NCBI GenBank assembly: GCA_036524005.1
Contig: DATDDB010000058.1
Coordinates: 1 to 14,934, forward strand
Length of the DNA stretch: 14,934 nucleotides
Direction of reading: 5' to 3'
Source of the DNA: DATDDB01 sp036524005
GTDB lineage: Bacteria; Pseudomonadota; Gammaproteobacteria; Burkholderiales; Gallionellaceae
The position numbers were made by a program, and so were the translations under genes. The notes beneath the pieces are model-generated. The model saw nothing but the letters and a program-made list of their open reading frames with translations, had not been told where the DNA came from and ran no database searches. The stretch's first letter is position 1; the number at the start of each line of letters is the position of its first letter. This document shows, in pieces, positions 14,899 through 14,934 of this stretch.

Positions 14899-14934
14899 GC
14901 CGGATCCGGCGCCGTCAAGAATGGCGAGGCTTCA

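Overview
The window looks like chromosomal DNA from a GC-rich Gram-negative bacterium, most likely a betaproteobacterium of the Gallionella/Sideroxydans/Nitrosomonas type. The evidence is the divergent proC-yggS / pilT-pilU arrangement, a stand-alone RlmL-like methyltransferase, a HemJ-type haem enzyme, a NodI/NodJ-family exporter and a RAYT/REP remnant. The lineage is an inference from gene content and protein style; no rRNA or full tRNA is present to settle it.

Layout, left to right. (1) 1-1444, minus strand: yggS followed by proC with an ATGA overlap; proC runs off the left edge. (2) 1515-3733, plus strand: pilT and pilU, the type IV pilus retraction ATPases, closed by a strong hairpin terminator. 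(3) 3734-4253: no intact gene; a REP-like palindrome lies next to an internally deleted remnant of its RAYT transposase. (4) 4254-6911, plus strand: a large lipoprotein with alternating CARDB and PPC-like domains, closed by a terminator. (5) 7097-8663, minus strand: hemJ and an RlmL-type rRNA methyltransferase one base apart. (6) 8726-12949, minus strand: VanZ-family membrane protein, [2Fe-2S] ferredoxin, alpha/beta hydrolase, NodI-like ATPase, hot-dog thioesterase and NodJ-like permease; the last five are joined by 1- or 4-base stop/start overlaps. (7) 13075-13530, plus strand: a bacteriohemerythrin with its own sigma70-type promoter and a bidirectional terminator. (8) 13588-13632: the 3' part of a tRNA-Phe gene (minus strand), broken exactly in the anticodon loop. 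(9) 13633-end: AT-richer DNA with nested inverted repeats and a two-gene Panacea-type toxin-antitoxin candidate.

How the parts fit together. Blocks 1-7 read as ordinary core genome, but two deserve attention. The ferredoxin-hydrolase-NodI-thioesterase-NodJ operon places acyl-handling enzymes inside an ABC exporter, suggesting export of an acylated or lipid-like substrate. The large secreted lipoprotein carries four disulfide-patterned modules. The right end looks like a genomic-island junction: a displaced tRNA-Phe 3' end acts as an attachment-site copy, and immediately inside it lies a Panacea antitoxin gene overlapping a small partner gene, with an inverted repeat over its presumptive promoter. 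The integrase and the restored tRNA-Phe would be expected beyond the right edge.
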